From contig PBGL02000006.1 in the NCBI GenBank assembly GCA_002718995.2, positions 1 through 64,000 of the forward strand: a stretch of DNA of 64,000 nucleotides, in the 5' to 3' direction. Below the pieces are notes generated by a model. That model was not told where the DNA came from. It did no database searches and worked only from the letters and a program-made list of their open reading frames with translations. Positions within the stretch are counted from its first letter, which is position 1. Every line of letters begins with the position of its first letter. This DNA comes from Methanobacteriota archaeon. GTDB lineage: Archaea > Thermoplasmatota > Poseidoniia > Poseidoniales > Thalassarchaeaceae. The translations under genes and the position numbers were made by a program. Shown piece by piece: positions 1 to 8,915 of the stretch.

Positions 1-3000
1 TGTGCGCGGACACAGACACCGACGACGACGGCAAGCCAGACACGATGACCCAGGGATGCACAAGCACCCTGACTCTCGACATGGACGACGACAACGATGG
101 AACCTGGGACGTCTCTGACGCATTCCCACTGGACTCCGCAGAGGACGTCGACACCGATGGCGACGGAATAGGCAACAACGCCGACACCGACGACGATGGC
201 GACGGAACCGCGGACGGATCCGACGTATGGCCGCTCAACGCATGCGGTAGCGATGACTTCGATGGCGATGGAATGCCAGACACGATAGTCTCGGGATGCA
301 CAAGCGTTGTCGGCACAGTCTCCTTCGAGCACGCATCTACCACGAGCAGCTACTACACGGATACCGGCAACTCATCGCTCAACCACACGTTGGCGAACAA
401 CGCTGGGGAGCCAAGCGTGGCATACACACCATCCTCTACACCATGCACTACTGGCGGACTAATCTCCGTCGCGTTCACGTGCAGCATCACAGTACAGGAA
501 GGCGAGACGATGTACGCATATCCACAGTCCGCTTACAGCAGCGCATACTTCGACATGAGCCTAGTAGGTCCATCAGGACACACTCTGATGTCTGCAGGCG
601 CGTATGACTCATACACGACATGGGCATACAACGGTGGAGTCACATGGGGCCCATTCACAGAGGCAGGAACGTACACATGGACGCAGGACTACTACACGTT
701 CGGAACCTACAACATGGTGAGCTTCCAAGCAATTGTAACTGGTTCAGACCTATCCTACGGGGCTGAGTACATCAGCACTGGTGGCTCTGGAATGACCGAT
801 GGTGACTACTTCGGCGTTTCCGACTACACAGGAACAGTCGGCTCGTACACAGACGGATCTCAGGGATACCAGATGTCAGACACCGACGGAATCGCACAGC
901 TGATGACTGGAAGCGTCTCTGACGCAGACAGCGTCTCAGTCGACCTATACGTCCAGAGCACCGGATGGGAGTCCACTGACTACATCACCATCAGCTTCGT
1001 CGGAACGAGCGCCACCACGGTACTTCTCGACACCAACGGATACGACATCGACACAGACTTCCCCGCATACGAGGGAGTGTGGACGACAGTGTCCGCCGAT
1101 GTATCGGGTGCCGGTTACCTGCTAGTGGAGTTCTCATCCAACTCTGGTACGGAGTCGATTTACGTCGATAACGTGGTATTCACGTCCGACGGGCTCGACT
1201 TGGACCTCGACGACGACAACGACGGCTACAACGACACAATCGACGACTGCCCTCTAGACGCGACCGAGAACACCGACACTGACGGCGACGGCTACTGTGA
1301 CGTACAGGACTCCGACGACGACAACGACGGCACGTTCGACTGGAACGACTACTTCCCGTACGACCCGACCGAGCAGTCCGACGATGACGGCGACGGAATC
1401 GGCGACAACGCCGACACCGACGACGACAACGACAACGTCACTGACAGCCAGGACGCATTCCCCAACGACCCAACCGAGTGGTCCGACTACGACGGAGACG
1501 GCGTAGGGGACAATGCCGACATGGACGATGACGGCGACGGAGTCAACGACGACGTCGATCCGTTCCCAATGGACGGCAGCGCATGGCTCGATACCGATGG
1601 AGACGGCATACCCGACTACAACGGGCCACCTCCGTTCTCAGGAGACTTCGAGTCCGGCTCGCTGGGCGGCGGATGGACCACGAGCGGCGACGCACTGTGG
1701 TTCGTCCAGAGCAACACCGTGATCAACGGCGGGTACTCTGTCCAGTCAGGAAACATAGGCAACAACCAGATGTCTATGCTGGAGATAAGCGTCAACGCTA
1801 CAGCAGGTCAAGCACAGTTCGACTACTCGGTCTCGACCGAGAGCGGCTGGGACTTCCTGGTGTTCTGCATAGACAACTCGGCCAACTGCCTGAGGACCTC
1901 TGGATACACCATGCGCTGGTCAGGTACCACTGCAGGAACATACCAGTGGACGACCACTGGCGGATGGCACACCTACACATGGGTGTACTGGAAGGACAGC
2001 TCGGTTGACGGCGGACAGGACACCGTCTGGATCGACGACGTCGACATCCCAGTCCCGACTGGAATAACTCAGAACGACCTCGATGACGACAACGACGGAA
2101 CGCCTGACGACATGGACATGGATCCACTGGACCCATGCGTGGGCCTGGACTCCGACAGCGATGGCATGGCCGACTCTCTTGGAGCAACTATGCTCAATGG
2201 CAGCGCTTGTGACGCATCCGCGTACACGATCGACGACGATGACGACAACGACGGATGGACAGACGTCGAAGAGGCGGACTGCGGCTCAGATGCCCTGAAC
2301 GCGACTTCGATGCCAGACGACTTCGAGGGCGATCACGTGTGCGACATTGTCGACGACGATGACGACAACGACGGGACACTGGACGCCGACGACGCGTTCC
2401 CATACGACCCAAGTGAGTTCACTGACTACGACGGCGACGGAATCGGCAACAACGCCGACACCGACGACGACAACGACAACGTGACGGACGGCCTAGACGC
2501 CTTCCCACTGGACGCTAGCGAGACCTCGGACTTCGACGGCGACGGAATCGGCGACAACGCCGACACCGACGACGACGACGATGGCTGCCTAGATGTTGAC
2601 GACGCGTTCCCGTATCATGCGGGTGAGTGCGTCGACTCCGATGGAGACGGACTAGGGGACAACGCTGACCCAGACGACGATGGAGACAACGTCGCTGACG
2701 TCGCGGATCCATTCCCCAACGACCCAACAGAGTGGGCCGACGACGACGGCGATGGTATCGGTAACAACGCCGACACCGACGACGACGGCGACGGTGTCGA
2801 CGATGTCGATGACGCGTTCCCAGAGGACCCATCCGAGTCCGTTGACTCTGACGGAGACGGCCAGGGCGACAACTCAGACGCGGACGACGACGGCGACGGC
2901 GTTAACGACGGAATAGACGTCTTCCCAGATGATCCAAGCGAGTTCGCTGACCTCGACGGCGATGGTATCGGTAACAACGCCGACACCGACGACGACGGCG

Positions 3001-3452
3001 ACGGTGTCGACGACGCCGATGACGCGTTCCCGAACAACCCAAGCGAGACAAACGATCTCGATGGTGACGGGCTTGGCGACAATGCTGACCAGGACGACGA
3101 TGGTGACGGCGATGCTGATGTCGACGACCAGTTCCCAACAGACGCATCTGAGTGGGATGACACTGACGGTGACGGAATAGGCAACAACGCCGATGACGAT
3201 GACGACGGAGACGGAGTAATCGACTCCACTGAGATCGATTGTGGAACCGATACTCTGGATGCCAATAAGGTGCCATCTGACTTCGACAACGACGGACTAT
3301 GTGACGCACTTGACAACACGGACGACTCCGCTGGAGATGGTGGTTCCGAGACTGAGCTTGGCTGGACCAACGCAGTGCCAGGATTCCCATCGCTCTTCGC
3401 GGCCATCGCCCTAATCGGTGCAGCATTTGCTGGTCGCAGGAAGCAGGACTAG
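1..3452 (+). CDS. Asp-rich thrombospondin type 3 repeat surface protein with PGF-CTERM tail (5' truncated)
   Basis: The reading frame is open from the window edge, so the N-terminus lies outside; about 1,150 residues are visible. Most of the protein is tandem Asp-rich units of the form DxDGDGIGxNADxDDDGDG followed by a DAFPxDPSE-like stretch, with a period near 35 residues. This is the calcium-binding thrombospondin type 3 pattern. Two non-repetitive regions interrupt it: bases about 310-1190, rich in Thr/Ser/Tyr, and bases about 1640-2060, which look like beta-sandwich (MAM or carbohydrate-binding-like) domains. The C-terminus has a PGF motif (VPGFPSLF), a hydrophobic segment and a basic end (GRRKQD), matching the PGF-CTERM signal processed by archaeosortase. 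I infer an exported, Ca-stabilised, lipid-anchored surface protein. Its ligand is unknown. Confidence 0.88.
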   Translation, partial: CADTDTDDDGKPDTMTQGCTSTLTLDMDDDNDGTWDVSDAFPLDSAEDVDTDGDGIGNNADTDDDGDGTADGSDVWPLNACGSDDFDGDGMPDTIVSGCTSVVGTVSFEHASTTSSYYTDTGNSSLNHTLANNAGEPSVAYTPSSTPCTTGGLISVAFTCSITVQEGETMYAYPQSAYSSAYFDMSLVGPSGHTLMSAGAYDSYTTWAYNGGVTWGPFTEAGTYTWTQDYYTFGTYNMVSFQAIVTGSDLSYGAEYISTGGSGMTDGDYFGVSDYTGTVGSYTDGSQGYQMSDTDGIAQLMTGSVSDADSVSVDLYVQSTGWESTDYITISFVGTSATTVLLDTNGYDIDTDFPAYEGVWTTVSADVSGAGYLLVEFSSNSGTESIYVDNVVFTSDGLDLDLDDDNDGYNDTIDDCPLDATENTDTDGDGYCDVQDSDDDNDGTFDWNDYFPYDPTEQSDDDGDGIGDNADTDDDNDNVTDSQDAFPNDPTEWSDYDGDGVGDNADMDDDGDGVNDDVDPFPMDGSAWLDTDGDGIPDYNGPPPFSGDFESGSLGGGWTTSGDALWFVQSNTVINGGYSVQSGNIGNNQMSMLEISVNATAGQAQFDYSVSTESGWDFLVFCIDNSANCLRTSGYTMRWSGTTAGTYQWTTTGGWHTYTWVYWKDSSVDGGQDTVWIDDVDIPVPTGITQNDLDDDNDGTPDDMDMDPLDPCVGLDSDSDGMADSLGATMLNGSACDASAYTIDDDDDNDGWTDVEEADCGSDALNATSMPDDFEGDHVCDIVDDDDDNDGTLDADDAFPYDPSEFTDYDGDGIGNNADTDDDNDNVTDGLDAFPLDASETSDFDGDGIGDNADTDDDDDGCLDVDDAFPYHAGECVDSDGDGLGDNADPDDDGDNVADVADPFPNDPTEWADDDGDGIGNNADTDDDGDGVDDVDDAFPEDPSESVDSDGDGQGDNSDADDDGDGVNDGIDVFPDDPSEFADLDGDGIGNNADTDDDGDGVDDADDAFPNNPSETNDLDGDGLGDNADQDDDGDGDADVDDQFPTDASEWDDTDGDGIGNNADDDDDGDGVIDSTEIDCGTDTLDANKVPSDFDNDGLCDALDNTDDSAGDGGSETELGWTNAVPGFPSLFAAIALIGAAFAGRRKQD
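2744..3013 (+). repeat. Identical 60-bp DNA copies inside the type 3 repeat array
   Basis: Bases 2744-2803 and 2954-3013 are identical over 60 bp, offset by 210 bp. That offset equals two 35-residue protein units. Neighbouring units are more diverged at synonymous sites, so this pair looks like a recent duplication or gene conversion within the array. Confidence 0.8.
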
Positions 3453-3474
3453 AAATTAGTCAGCTTACGAAAAT

Positions 3475-3506
3475 CCCGGTCCGGGGGCATTAGCCCTCGG
3501 ATCGGG
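3475..3506 (+). other. Strong 14-bp hairpin downstream of the surface-protein gene
   Basis: Arms 3475-3488 and 3493-3506 pair over 14 positions, including two G-U pairs in RNA, closing an ATTA loop. The hairpin starts 22 bases after the stop codon of the surface-protein gene and about 90 bases before aIF5A. No T-run follows, so it is not a classical intrinsic terminator. It may be a 3'-end stabiliser, a transcription boundary or part of a small RNA. Confidence 0.6.
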
Positions 3507-3598
3507 CCCAACCGCCCGAGCGAGTAGCTTTGCCACTCCATCGCACCACTTTCACCGGTAATGCTGATAAGTCGGCGAGATAGCCATCGTCCGATAGC

Positions 3599-3985
3599 AT
3601 GCCCGGAACGACACGAGTTGAGATTAGGACACTGAAGGTGGGAAGATATGTCGCGATTGACGAGAGCGCGTACAAGATACTGGGAATGAGCAAGTCGAAA
3701 CCAGGAAAGCACGGTTCGGCAAAGGCTAGAATAGAGCTGGAAGACATCTTCACGGGTCAGAAGAGGAGCCATGTGGGAACTGTTACCGACTCCATCAACG
3801 TGCCAATGATAGAGAAGGGGTCAGCTATCGTCACCCACATACAGGGAAATGAGGTCCATGCCATGGACAACAAGACATACGAGACACTTATTCTTCCGAC
3901 TGATCCAGAGCTAAACTTGGAGCCCGGAGGAGAGATCCAGTGGATGGAAGCCATGGGCAGGTACAAGATCACTCGAGACCACTGA
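3599..3985 (+). CDS. eif5A: Translation initiation factor aIF5A
   Basis: A 128-residue IF5A homologue, the usual archaeal length, which helps ribosomes through difficult peptide bonds such as polyproline. The hypusine loop reads SKPGKHGSAK, with Lys37 the residue expected to be modified by deoxyhypusine synthase. The N-terminal SH3-like domain covers roughly residues 1-70 and the C-terminal OB fold follows. The ATG at 3599 gives the normal family N-terminus. The gene stands alone after the hairpin region. No deoxyhypusine synthase gene is in the window, but a deoxyhypusine-hydroxylase-like gene lies at 54.3-54.8 kb. Confidence 0.97.
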   Translation: MPGTTRVEIRTLKVGRYVAIDESAYKILGMSKSKPGKHGSAKARIELEDIFTGQKRSHVGTVTDSINVPMIEKGSAIVTHIQGNEVHAMDNKTYETLILPTDPELNLEPGGEIQWMEAMGRYKITRDH

Positions 3986-4022
3986 GTGGAAAATCTCCAT
4001 GACGGCCAATAATCGCGAGTGA

Positions 4023-4030
4023 AGTATAAG
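4023..4030 (+). promoter_or_regulatory. Putative TATA box of the OPT transporter gene
   Basis: The AT-rich AGTATAAG element lies about 35 bases before the ATG at 4065, between the aIF5A stop and the Shine-Dalgarno GAGG at 4055-4058. Spacing fits a short leader carrying that ribosome site. Confidence 0.4.
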
Positions 4031-4064
4031 CGATTAGGCCCAGCCTTTCGTTTTGAGGGAACGC

Positions 4065-6422
4065 ATGTCCGACGTAAAGCGTTCAGCCTACAGGCAACCA
4101 GTCACTCCGTCTGGACTGGAGGCGATAGAGAAGGGTACCCTGACATGGCTCGACGAGGACATGTACAACAACCTGAACACTGGCGTACTCGAACAGTACC
4201 TGGAGGAGAAGAACCTAAACGAGTCATTCGAGGTTAGCCATTGGGACACTAGGAAGGTTCTGATCGGAGTTTTAATCGGCGCCTTGTTTAGCGGTGTAAC
4301 GGCATACATAGGACTGAAAATAGGTCTAGCAGTATCTGCTGCTTGGTATGTCGCCTACCTCCTGGGGATGGCGCTGAAGTGGTCTCCCTCGGAAGTCAAT
4401 ATCGCAACAAGCGCCACTACGGGTGCGACACACGCATCAACTGGATTCATCTTCACCTTCCCAGCGATTTTCCTATTGGCGTACTCTGAGAATTACAAGG
4501 TCGGAGACGGATTCTTGGTGAGTTCTGTAGACACGCTCCAACTGGCATTCATTGGAATCATCGCATCAATGTTCGCAGGATTTCTCGGTGTCATGTATTT
4601 CATCATATTCAGGAGGGTGTGGCTCGTCGAAGATCCACTCCCAATGCCCGGCTTCGAAGCGACATTGAAGATGCTAGACATAGCATCTGATGTAAGCACC
4701 GGAGCTGCAGACACGGCAAGGGAGTCACTCAAAACCGTGGGAATATGGACCGTATTCACGATGGGCTTCATGTTCGTTATTGACTATCCGGTAAGGTGGG
4801 GGAAGAAGCTTGCCGGTGTCCCTAGCAGCATCGCAGATTGGATTTCCATGACACTATCTGGTGGAGACTGGGGACTGGCCTCAGTATACACAGAGAGGTG
4901 GCTACACCAGCCAAGCAAGCTCGAGGGAGGCCATGCACCCTATGGCGGAATAACGCCCTATGAGCCAGGAAACCCATTCTCATACACCTTCCTAGGGATA
5001 GAGCTCAGCCCCACACTTCTTGCTATCGGATGGTTCATGAAGTTCAGGGTCGCGTTCCTTGTCAATCTAGGATCAATAGTCGCATGGTTCTTCCTGGTTC
5101 CATTAGTTGTAATACAAGACGTACCAGTTTACGATCCGGCACTAGGATCGTACGTCAATATTACTCAGTACGGGGATGCTACATCGGACCCATACTATCC
5201 AATTGTCCAGTGGAAGGCATTCTCATCAGTAGTGAGGACGATCGCAATTGGGGCGATACTTGGCGGAGGAATTTTCGGACTGGTGAAGATGGCTCCAACA
5301 TTCGTCTCTATTTTCGGAGACATCTCATCCGCCTTTACAGGCGAGAGGGGAGAGGAGTTCATTGAGAACAAAGGCTGGTACGAATGGCCACTTACCCATA
5401 TCCCAGTTTTCATGGGAATCTCATTCTTCGCGATGATACTGACTTTCCTGATTGGCGGATTTCCCGCCCTCCCATCGGCAATATTCGCGATAGTGCTGAT
5501 TCTGACCACGTTCCTATTGGGAGCAATAGCTGTCAGGGTAATGGGCGAGACGGGAATAGAACCAGTCTCGGGAACCTCCTTCATCGTCCTCCTGATGCTC
5601 CTCCTGGTCTTCCTGAATGTCGACGTTGGCCTGAACAAGGAGGAATCCGTTCTTATCGCCCTGGTCGGAACAACTGTTTTCGGCTCAGCCATAAGCATGA
5701 GCGGGACAGTGGTTGGGGACTACAAGAACAGCCTCTATATCGGCAATAGGCCATATCACATCTCCAAGGGCAACATAATGGGAGTGGTCCCGGGTGCTAT
5801 TCTCGGAGCTGCTGTTGCTATATTCCTGTCAAAGCTACTCGCAGATGGGACCATCGACCTACTTGCCCCTCAGGCAAATGCTTTCGCCTACTTCACCACA
5901 ATTCTAGCGGAAGGGCAGGGCGATTGGGGCGCGCTCGCCCTTGGGTTTGCTCTTGGCGCATTCGTAGAATGGGCTACTGGGATGGGAACATCATTCGGAC
6001 TGGGAATGTACCTCCCGACCCCAGCCACATTTCCGATGCTCATCGGAGGGGCAGCAAGGGATTGGTGGGAGAAGAGGAGACTGCAGCCAAAGGTCGAATC
6101 GATTAGAGCCGAACAGGGGTCACAAGCTGCAGAGAGAGGCAGAGCGCTGCTGTTACTGGGGACTTTCATGATAGCAGCCGGTGCATTTACCGGAGAAGCG
6201 TTCTATGGCGTGGAGGCTGCTATTCTAGCTGTCCTCGATGAGCAGATAGGGGGGATGGACAACTGGCCACTGATCAGATTCTCGGGCTTCGTCATACTCA
6301 ACGCAATACTGGGTGCAATTATCTACGTCCTATTCAGGAAGGCCGGAATTCTGGGCCAGGACGGATCCACAGGAGGGGGAACTCCCTCTGACGATGTCAT
6401 GGATGCTGAGCTGGCGGCCTGA
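4065..6422 (+). CDS. OPT-family oligopeptide transporter
   Basis: A 785-residue polytopic membrane protein of the oligopeptide transporter (OPT) family. After a cytoplasmic N-terminus of about 65 residues come many hydrophobic segments, beginning with the Gly-rich VLIGVLIGALFSGVTAYIGL-type helix. Conserved OPT features include the SATTGATHAS stretch, the MGETGIEPVSG motif and the GTVVGDYKNSLYIG loop. It probably imports peptides or metal chelates by proton symport, which suits a heterotroph living on marine protein. ATG 4065 is chosen over TTG 4053 because GAGG at 4055-4058 sits six bases upstream. The EamA gene follows two bases after the stop, so they are probably co-transcribed. Confidence 0.9.
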   Translation: MSDVKRSAYRQPVTPSGLEAIEKGTLTWLDEDMYNNLNTGVLEQYLEEKNLNESFEVSHWDTRKVLIGVLIGALFSGVTAYIGLKIGLAVSAAWYVAYLLGMALKWSPSEVNIATSATTGATHASTGFIFTFPAIFLLAYSENYKVGDGFLVSSVDTLQLAFIGIIASMFAGFLGVMYFIIFRRVWLVEDPLPMPGFEATLKMLDIASDVSTGAADTARESLKTVGIWTVFTMGFMFVIDYPVRWGKKLAGVPSSIADWISMTLSGGDWGLASVYTERWLHQPSKLEGGHAPYGGITPYEPGNPFSYTFLGIELSPTLLAIGWFMKFRVAFLVNLGSIVAWFFLVPLVVIQDVPVYDPALGSYVNITQYGDATSDPYYPIVQWKAFSSVVRTIAIGAILGGGIFGLVKMAPTFVSIFGDISSAFTGERGEEFIENKGWYEWPLTHIPVFMGISFFAMILTFLIGGFPALPSAIFAIVLILTTFLLGAIAVRVMGETGIEPVSGTSFIVLLMLLLVFLNVDVGLNKEESVLIALVGTTVFGSAISMSGTVVGDYKNSLYIGNRPYHISKGNIMGVVPGAILGAAVAIFLSKLLADGTIDLLAPQANAFAYFTTILAEGQGDWGALALGFALGAFVEWATGMGTSFGLGMYLPTPATFPMLIGGAARDWWEKRRLQPKVESIRAEQGSQAAERGRALLLLGTFMIAAGAFTGEAFYGVEAAILAVLDEQIGGMDNWPLIRFSGFVILNAILGAIIYVLFRKAGILGQDGSTGGGTPSDDVMDAELAA

Positions 6423-6424
6423 AT

Positions 6425-7378
6425 ATGGTCCCGAAAGAATCCACACCGCTTCATGCCTACGCATTACTTGCTCTAGCGTTGCTCGCTGTCTCCAGTGCAG
6501 GTGCCGTGCTCCAGCAGATGGGCGAGGTCCCTCCCCTGCTCAGGGCATCATGGAGGATGCAGGGTACATCCTTGGTGCTACTGCCGGGTTTCGCCTATCA
6601 GTGGTTTAGGATGGACCGATCTTCAATTTCAAGAAACGACTGGCTCCTCATGCTCGCCTCTAGCGTATTCCTAGCAATGCACTTCGGAAGCTGGATCTGG
6701 TCCCTGGACAATACGAGCCTGGTGCACAGCCTCCTATTTGTGACTAGCCACCCACTTGTCGTAGTCGCCTTGATGCCCATTCTTGGGAATTCAGCCAGGA
6801 AGGGGCACATAGTAGGGGCATTAGTCGGTTTCGCAGGGGCTGCCATCACGCTGGGAGACGTCAGTGGGGGGGACGGAGTCACACTGATGGGAGATATGGC
6901 CGCATTCTTCGGTGCCGTCACTGTCGTTGGGTACCTATTCATTGGGAGGCATCTGAGGTCAGAGAGGGAGATCCCTGTTTTCGTTTATGCATTCCCAGTG
7001 ACATTGTTGGCTGGAATATTCCTGGCGGCCTCTTCCATGGGGATCGAGGGGACATCTATGTCAAATGCCATCCCTGAACAATCCGCCATAGGTTGGGCGG
7101 AGGCGGCATGGATACCCTGGATAGCTTACCTTTCACTGGGCCCAGGGCTATGCGGGCACACCGTTATCAACACCGTCCTCAAGTGGATTTCACCAATCAT
7201 CGTCTCCATCACGCTACTGTTCGAACCTGTCATAGGGGGACTCATAGGGTGGCTCTGGACAGGTGAACTGGACCTAGGGATGTGGACTCTGGTCGGTGGA
7301 CCCCTGATGTTGTATGGGGCAATAATGGTGACCCTTGAGGAGGGCAGGGACGAGGGTAGTGGGGAAGTGCATTCATGA
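6425..7378 (+). CDS. EamA/DMT-family transporter
   Basis: A 317-residue hydrophobic protein with about ten predicted membrane helices in two similar halves, as in the drug/metabolite transporter (EamA) superfamily. Family-like features are the SLVHSLLFVTSHPLVV segment in the first half and the FEPVIGGLIGWLW segment near the end of the second. The substrate cannot be read from the sequence; relatives export amino acids or other metabolites. The gene starts two bases after the OPT transporter stop, suggesting a shared transcript and a possible import/export partnership. It ends 22 bases before the likely SurE start. Confidence 0.85.
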   Translation: MVPKESTPLHAYALLALALLAVSSAGAVLQQMGEVPPLLRASWRMQGTSLVLLPGFAYQWFRMDRSSISRNDWLLMLASSVFLAMHFGSWIWSLDNTSLVHSLLFVTSHPLVVVALMPILGNSARKGHIVGALVGFAGAAITLGDVSGGDGVTLMGDMAAFFGAVTVVGYLFIGRHLRSEREIPVFVYAFPVTLLAGIFLAASSMGIEGTSMSNAIPEQSAIGWAEAAWIPWIAYLSLGPGLCGHTVINTVLKWISPIIVSITLLFEPVIGGLIGWLWTGELDLGMWTLVGGPLMLYGAIMVTLEEGRDEGSGEVHS

Positions 7379-7400
7379 ACCACACTCCTGTCCCAATAAC

Positions 7401-8321
7401 GTGCGCAAGCTTCCGCTCTTTATCACCAACGATGACGGCATAGACTCGGAGGGTCTGCTGTCCCTCGTCAGGTCCTTGCATAGACGTGGCCACCCAATTG
7501 TTGTGCTTGCACCTGAGAGCGAACAGTCAGCCACAGGAATGAAGCTGACACTCAAGAGCAATATGAGGTTCGTTGAACGAGAAGACCTATCGAAAGAGAT
7601 TGAAATCGAAGGAGGCCCCCTTCTCAAGATGTTCTCACTTGACGGCAGCCCCTGCGACTGCGTTATCGTGGGAGTGGAGATGGTTTTGAAACGAGAGAAA
7701 TTCATGCCCATGCTATGCGTTTCAGGAATCAATCACGGACCTAACGTCTCCGTTGACGTCCTACACTCCGGGACAGTCTCGGCAGCCCGCGAGGCCTCTC
7801 TGTATGGGATGCCCTCGATAGCAGTCAGCCTAGCAACCTACCAACACAAAAATTTCTCTCAATCTATAGCAGCAATTTCAAGGTTAATAGACGCATGTTC
7901 CGTCAATATGCCCGAATATCTCCCCAATTTCCTTAGGCCGGATGGAACCAAGAACATGCCAACCGGAAAGTCAACTAAGGACACAATAAGGTCCGCTTTC
8001 CATAATGGGGATATCCTGCTCAACCTCAACATACCGGAAGATTGGAATGGGATTTACAGGACTGTGGGCCTAGGCGCCAGGTGGTATCGAAGCGCCACCG
8101 ACTCAATCAACAGCGAGGGTACAGGGGTGGCATTTGAGGTCGGAGCTGCCACTATCGACGAGGAGGACATCCCTGATACAGACTGCAATGCATTGAACTC
8201 CGGATGTGCCTCTATCTCCCCCCTGGGAAGTTGGCCCTCGAACCATCCCTTGGGGGTATCCGACAAGATATTGGAAAGCGCCTCCGATGAAGACAACGAG
8301 GGCCTGCCTAATTGGCTCTAG
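7401..8321 (+). CDS. surE: 5'/3'-nucleotidase SurE
   Basis: SurE removes phosphate from nucleoside monophosphates using a divalent metal. The N-terminal LFITNDDGIDSEG motif supplies the metal-binding Asp pair. VSGINHGPNVSVDVLHSGTVSAAREA is the conserved central signature, and the Asn/Ser metal and phosphate ligands are visible. At 306 residues it is longer than the common 250, owing to an insertion around residues 165-190 and a longer C-terminus. GTG 7401 is chosen because it places VRKLPLFITNDDG at the family N-terminus; in-frame starts farther upstream overlap the EamA gene. The 3' end overlaps the convergent trmY by 14 bases. Confidence 0.92.
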   Translation: MRKLPLFITNDDGIDSEGLLSLVRSLHRRGHPIVVLAPESEQSATGMKLTLKSNMRFVEREDLSKEIEIEGGPLLKMFSLDGSPCDCVIVGVEMVLKREKFMPMLCVSGINHGPNVSVDVLHSGTVSAAREASLYGMPSIAVSLATYQHKNFSQSIAAISRLIDACSVNMPEYLPNFLRPDGTKNMPTGKSTKDTIRSAFHNGDILLNLNIPEDWNGIYRTVGLGARWYRSATDSINSEGTGVAFEVGAATIDEEDIPDTDCNALNSGCASISPLGSWPSNHPLGVSDKILESASDEDNEGLPNWL

Positions 8322-8907
8322 AGTCAATGATGTGATGTATTATCGCTATGCACGAGTGGCCTTGGAGCCAAGTACTGCCAAGTGAAATTCTTTCCATGGG
8401 CCCCAGTAATTCGACCTCACTATCAGAGAATGGCTGATCGTCAGAAAGGATGAATCCGATTGAGTCGCCACTAGGGGATCTCGTATCTAACTGCTCGCCA
8501 TCAGCATCGAGTACAAACGCCCTGACCCCATCTCTTCCCCACTCTAGGAGAGTTTGCTCAATCCCCCCTCCCGAATGCCAGAGTCCAGTATGCAACTCGA
8601 CATGCTGACCCAGGGGGGGAACAGGTTCCCTCAGAGCTTTGGCGACCTGACCTGCTATGGCCCTTTCATCCGGATGAACACCCCTAAGCCTTGAACCTTG
8701 AAACCAAATCCTTCTCGGCGGTCCAGGCCCTCCCATCAAGTGCAGAATAATATCAGTGTCATCTCGTATCCCGTGAGACTTGAATAGAGCAGTATTCACT
8801 GAACGAACTAACACATCCAACCTTCCCGAAGAGCCGGCTAAATCATTCAGATTGATTTTCCCGGAGGAAGGCGTTCGATGCCCGATAACCGCAAACCTAC
8901 GCCTCAT
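8308..8907 (-). CDS. trmY: tRNA (pseudouridine54-N1)-methyltransferase TrmY
   Basis: A 199-residue SPOUT-superfamily protein of the archaeal TrmY family, which methylates N1 of pseudouridine 54 in the tRNA T-loop using S-adenosylmethionine. Matches include the start FAVIGHRTPSSG, the GRLDVLVRSVNTALFKSHGIR segment, HLMGGPGPPRRI, and the C-terminal LGPMERISLGSTWLQGHSCIAI, which carries the trefoil-knot cofactor site. Length equals the family norm. It reads in the same direction as SRP54, whose stop lies eight bases upstream, so the two probably form an operon in which SRP54 comes first. Confidence 0.93.
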   Translation of the reverse strand: MRRRFAVIGHRTPSSGKINLNDLAGSSGRLDVLVRSVNTALFKSHGIRDDTDIILHLMGGPGPPRRIWFQGSRLRGVHPDERAIAGQVAKALREPVPPLGQHVELHTGLWHSGGGIEQTLLEWGRDGVRAFVLDADGEQLDTRSPSGDSIGFILSDDQPFSDSEVELLGPMERISLGSTWLQGHSCIAIIHHIIDSRAN

Positions 8908-8915
8908 TGGACTAC

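Noticed and set aside
1297-3180. Several Thr-rich or Arg-rich open frames in other frames of the repeat array
   Set aside because: They are frame-shifted readings of the same repeats with no family similarity.
2615-3406. Long open frame on the minus strand opposite the Asp-rich repeats (263 codons, Ser/Pro-rich)
   Set aside because: It arises because the repetitive GAC/GAT codons read as Ser- and Pro-rich codons on the other strand. Composition is periodic, and no domain or ribosome site is seen.
3453-3598. Possible tRNA or small RNA gene in the GC-rich gap
   Set aside because: Neither strand has a TTC T-loop motif, an acceptor stem or an anticodon arm of tRNA type. Only the hairpin is supported.
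5195-5698. 167-codon minus-strand open frame inside the OPT transporter gene
   Set aside because: It lies fully opposite a well-supported transporter gene and has no recognisable motif or promoter.
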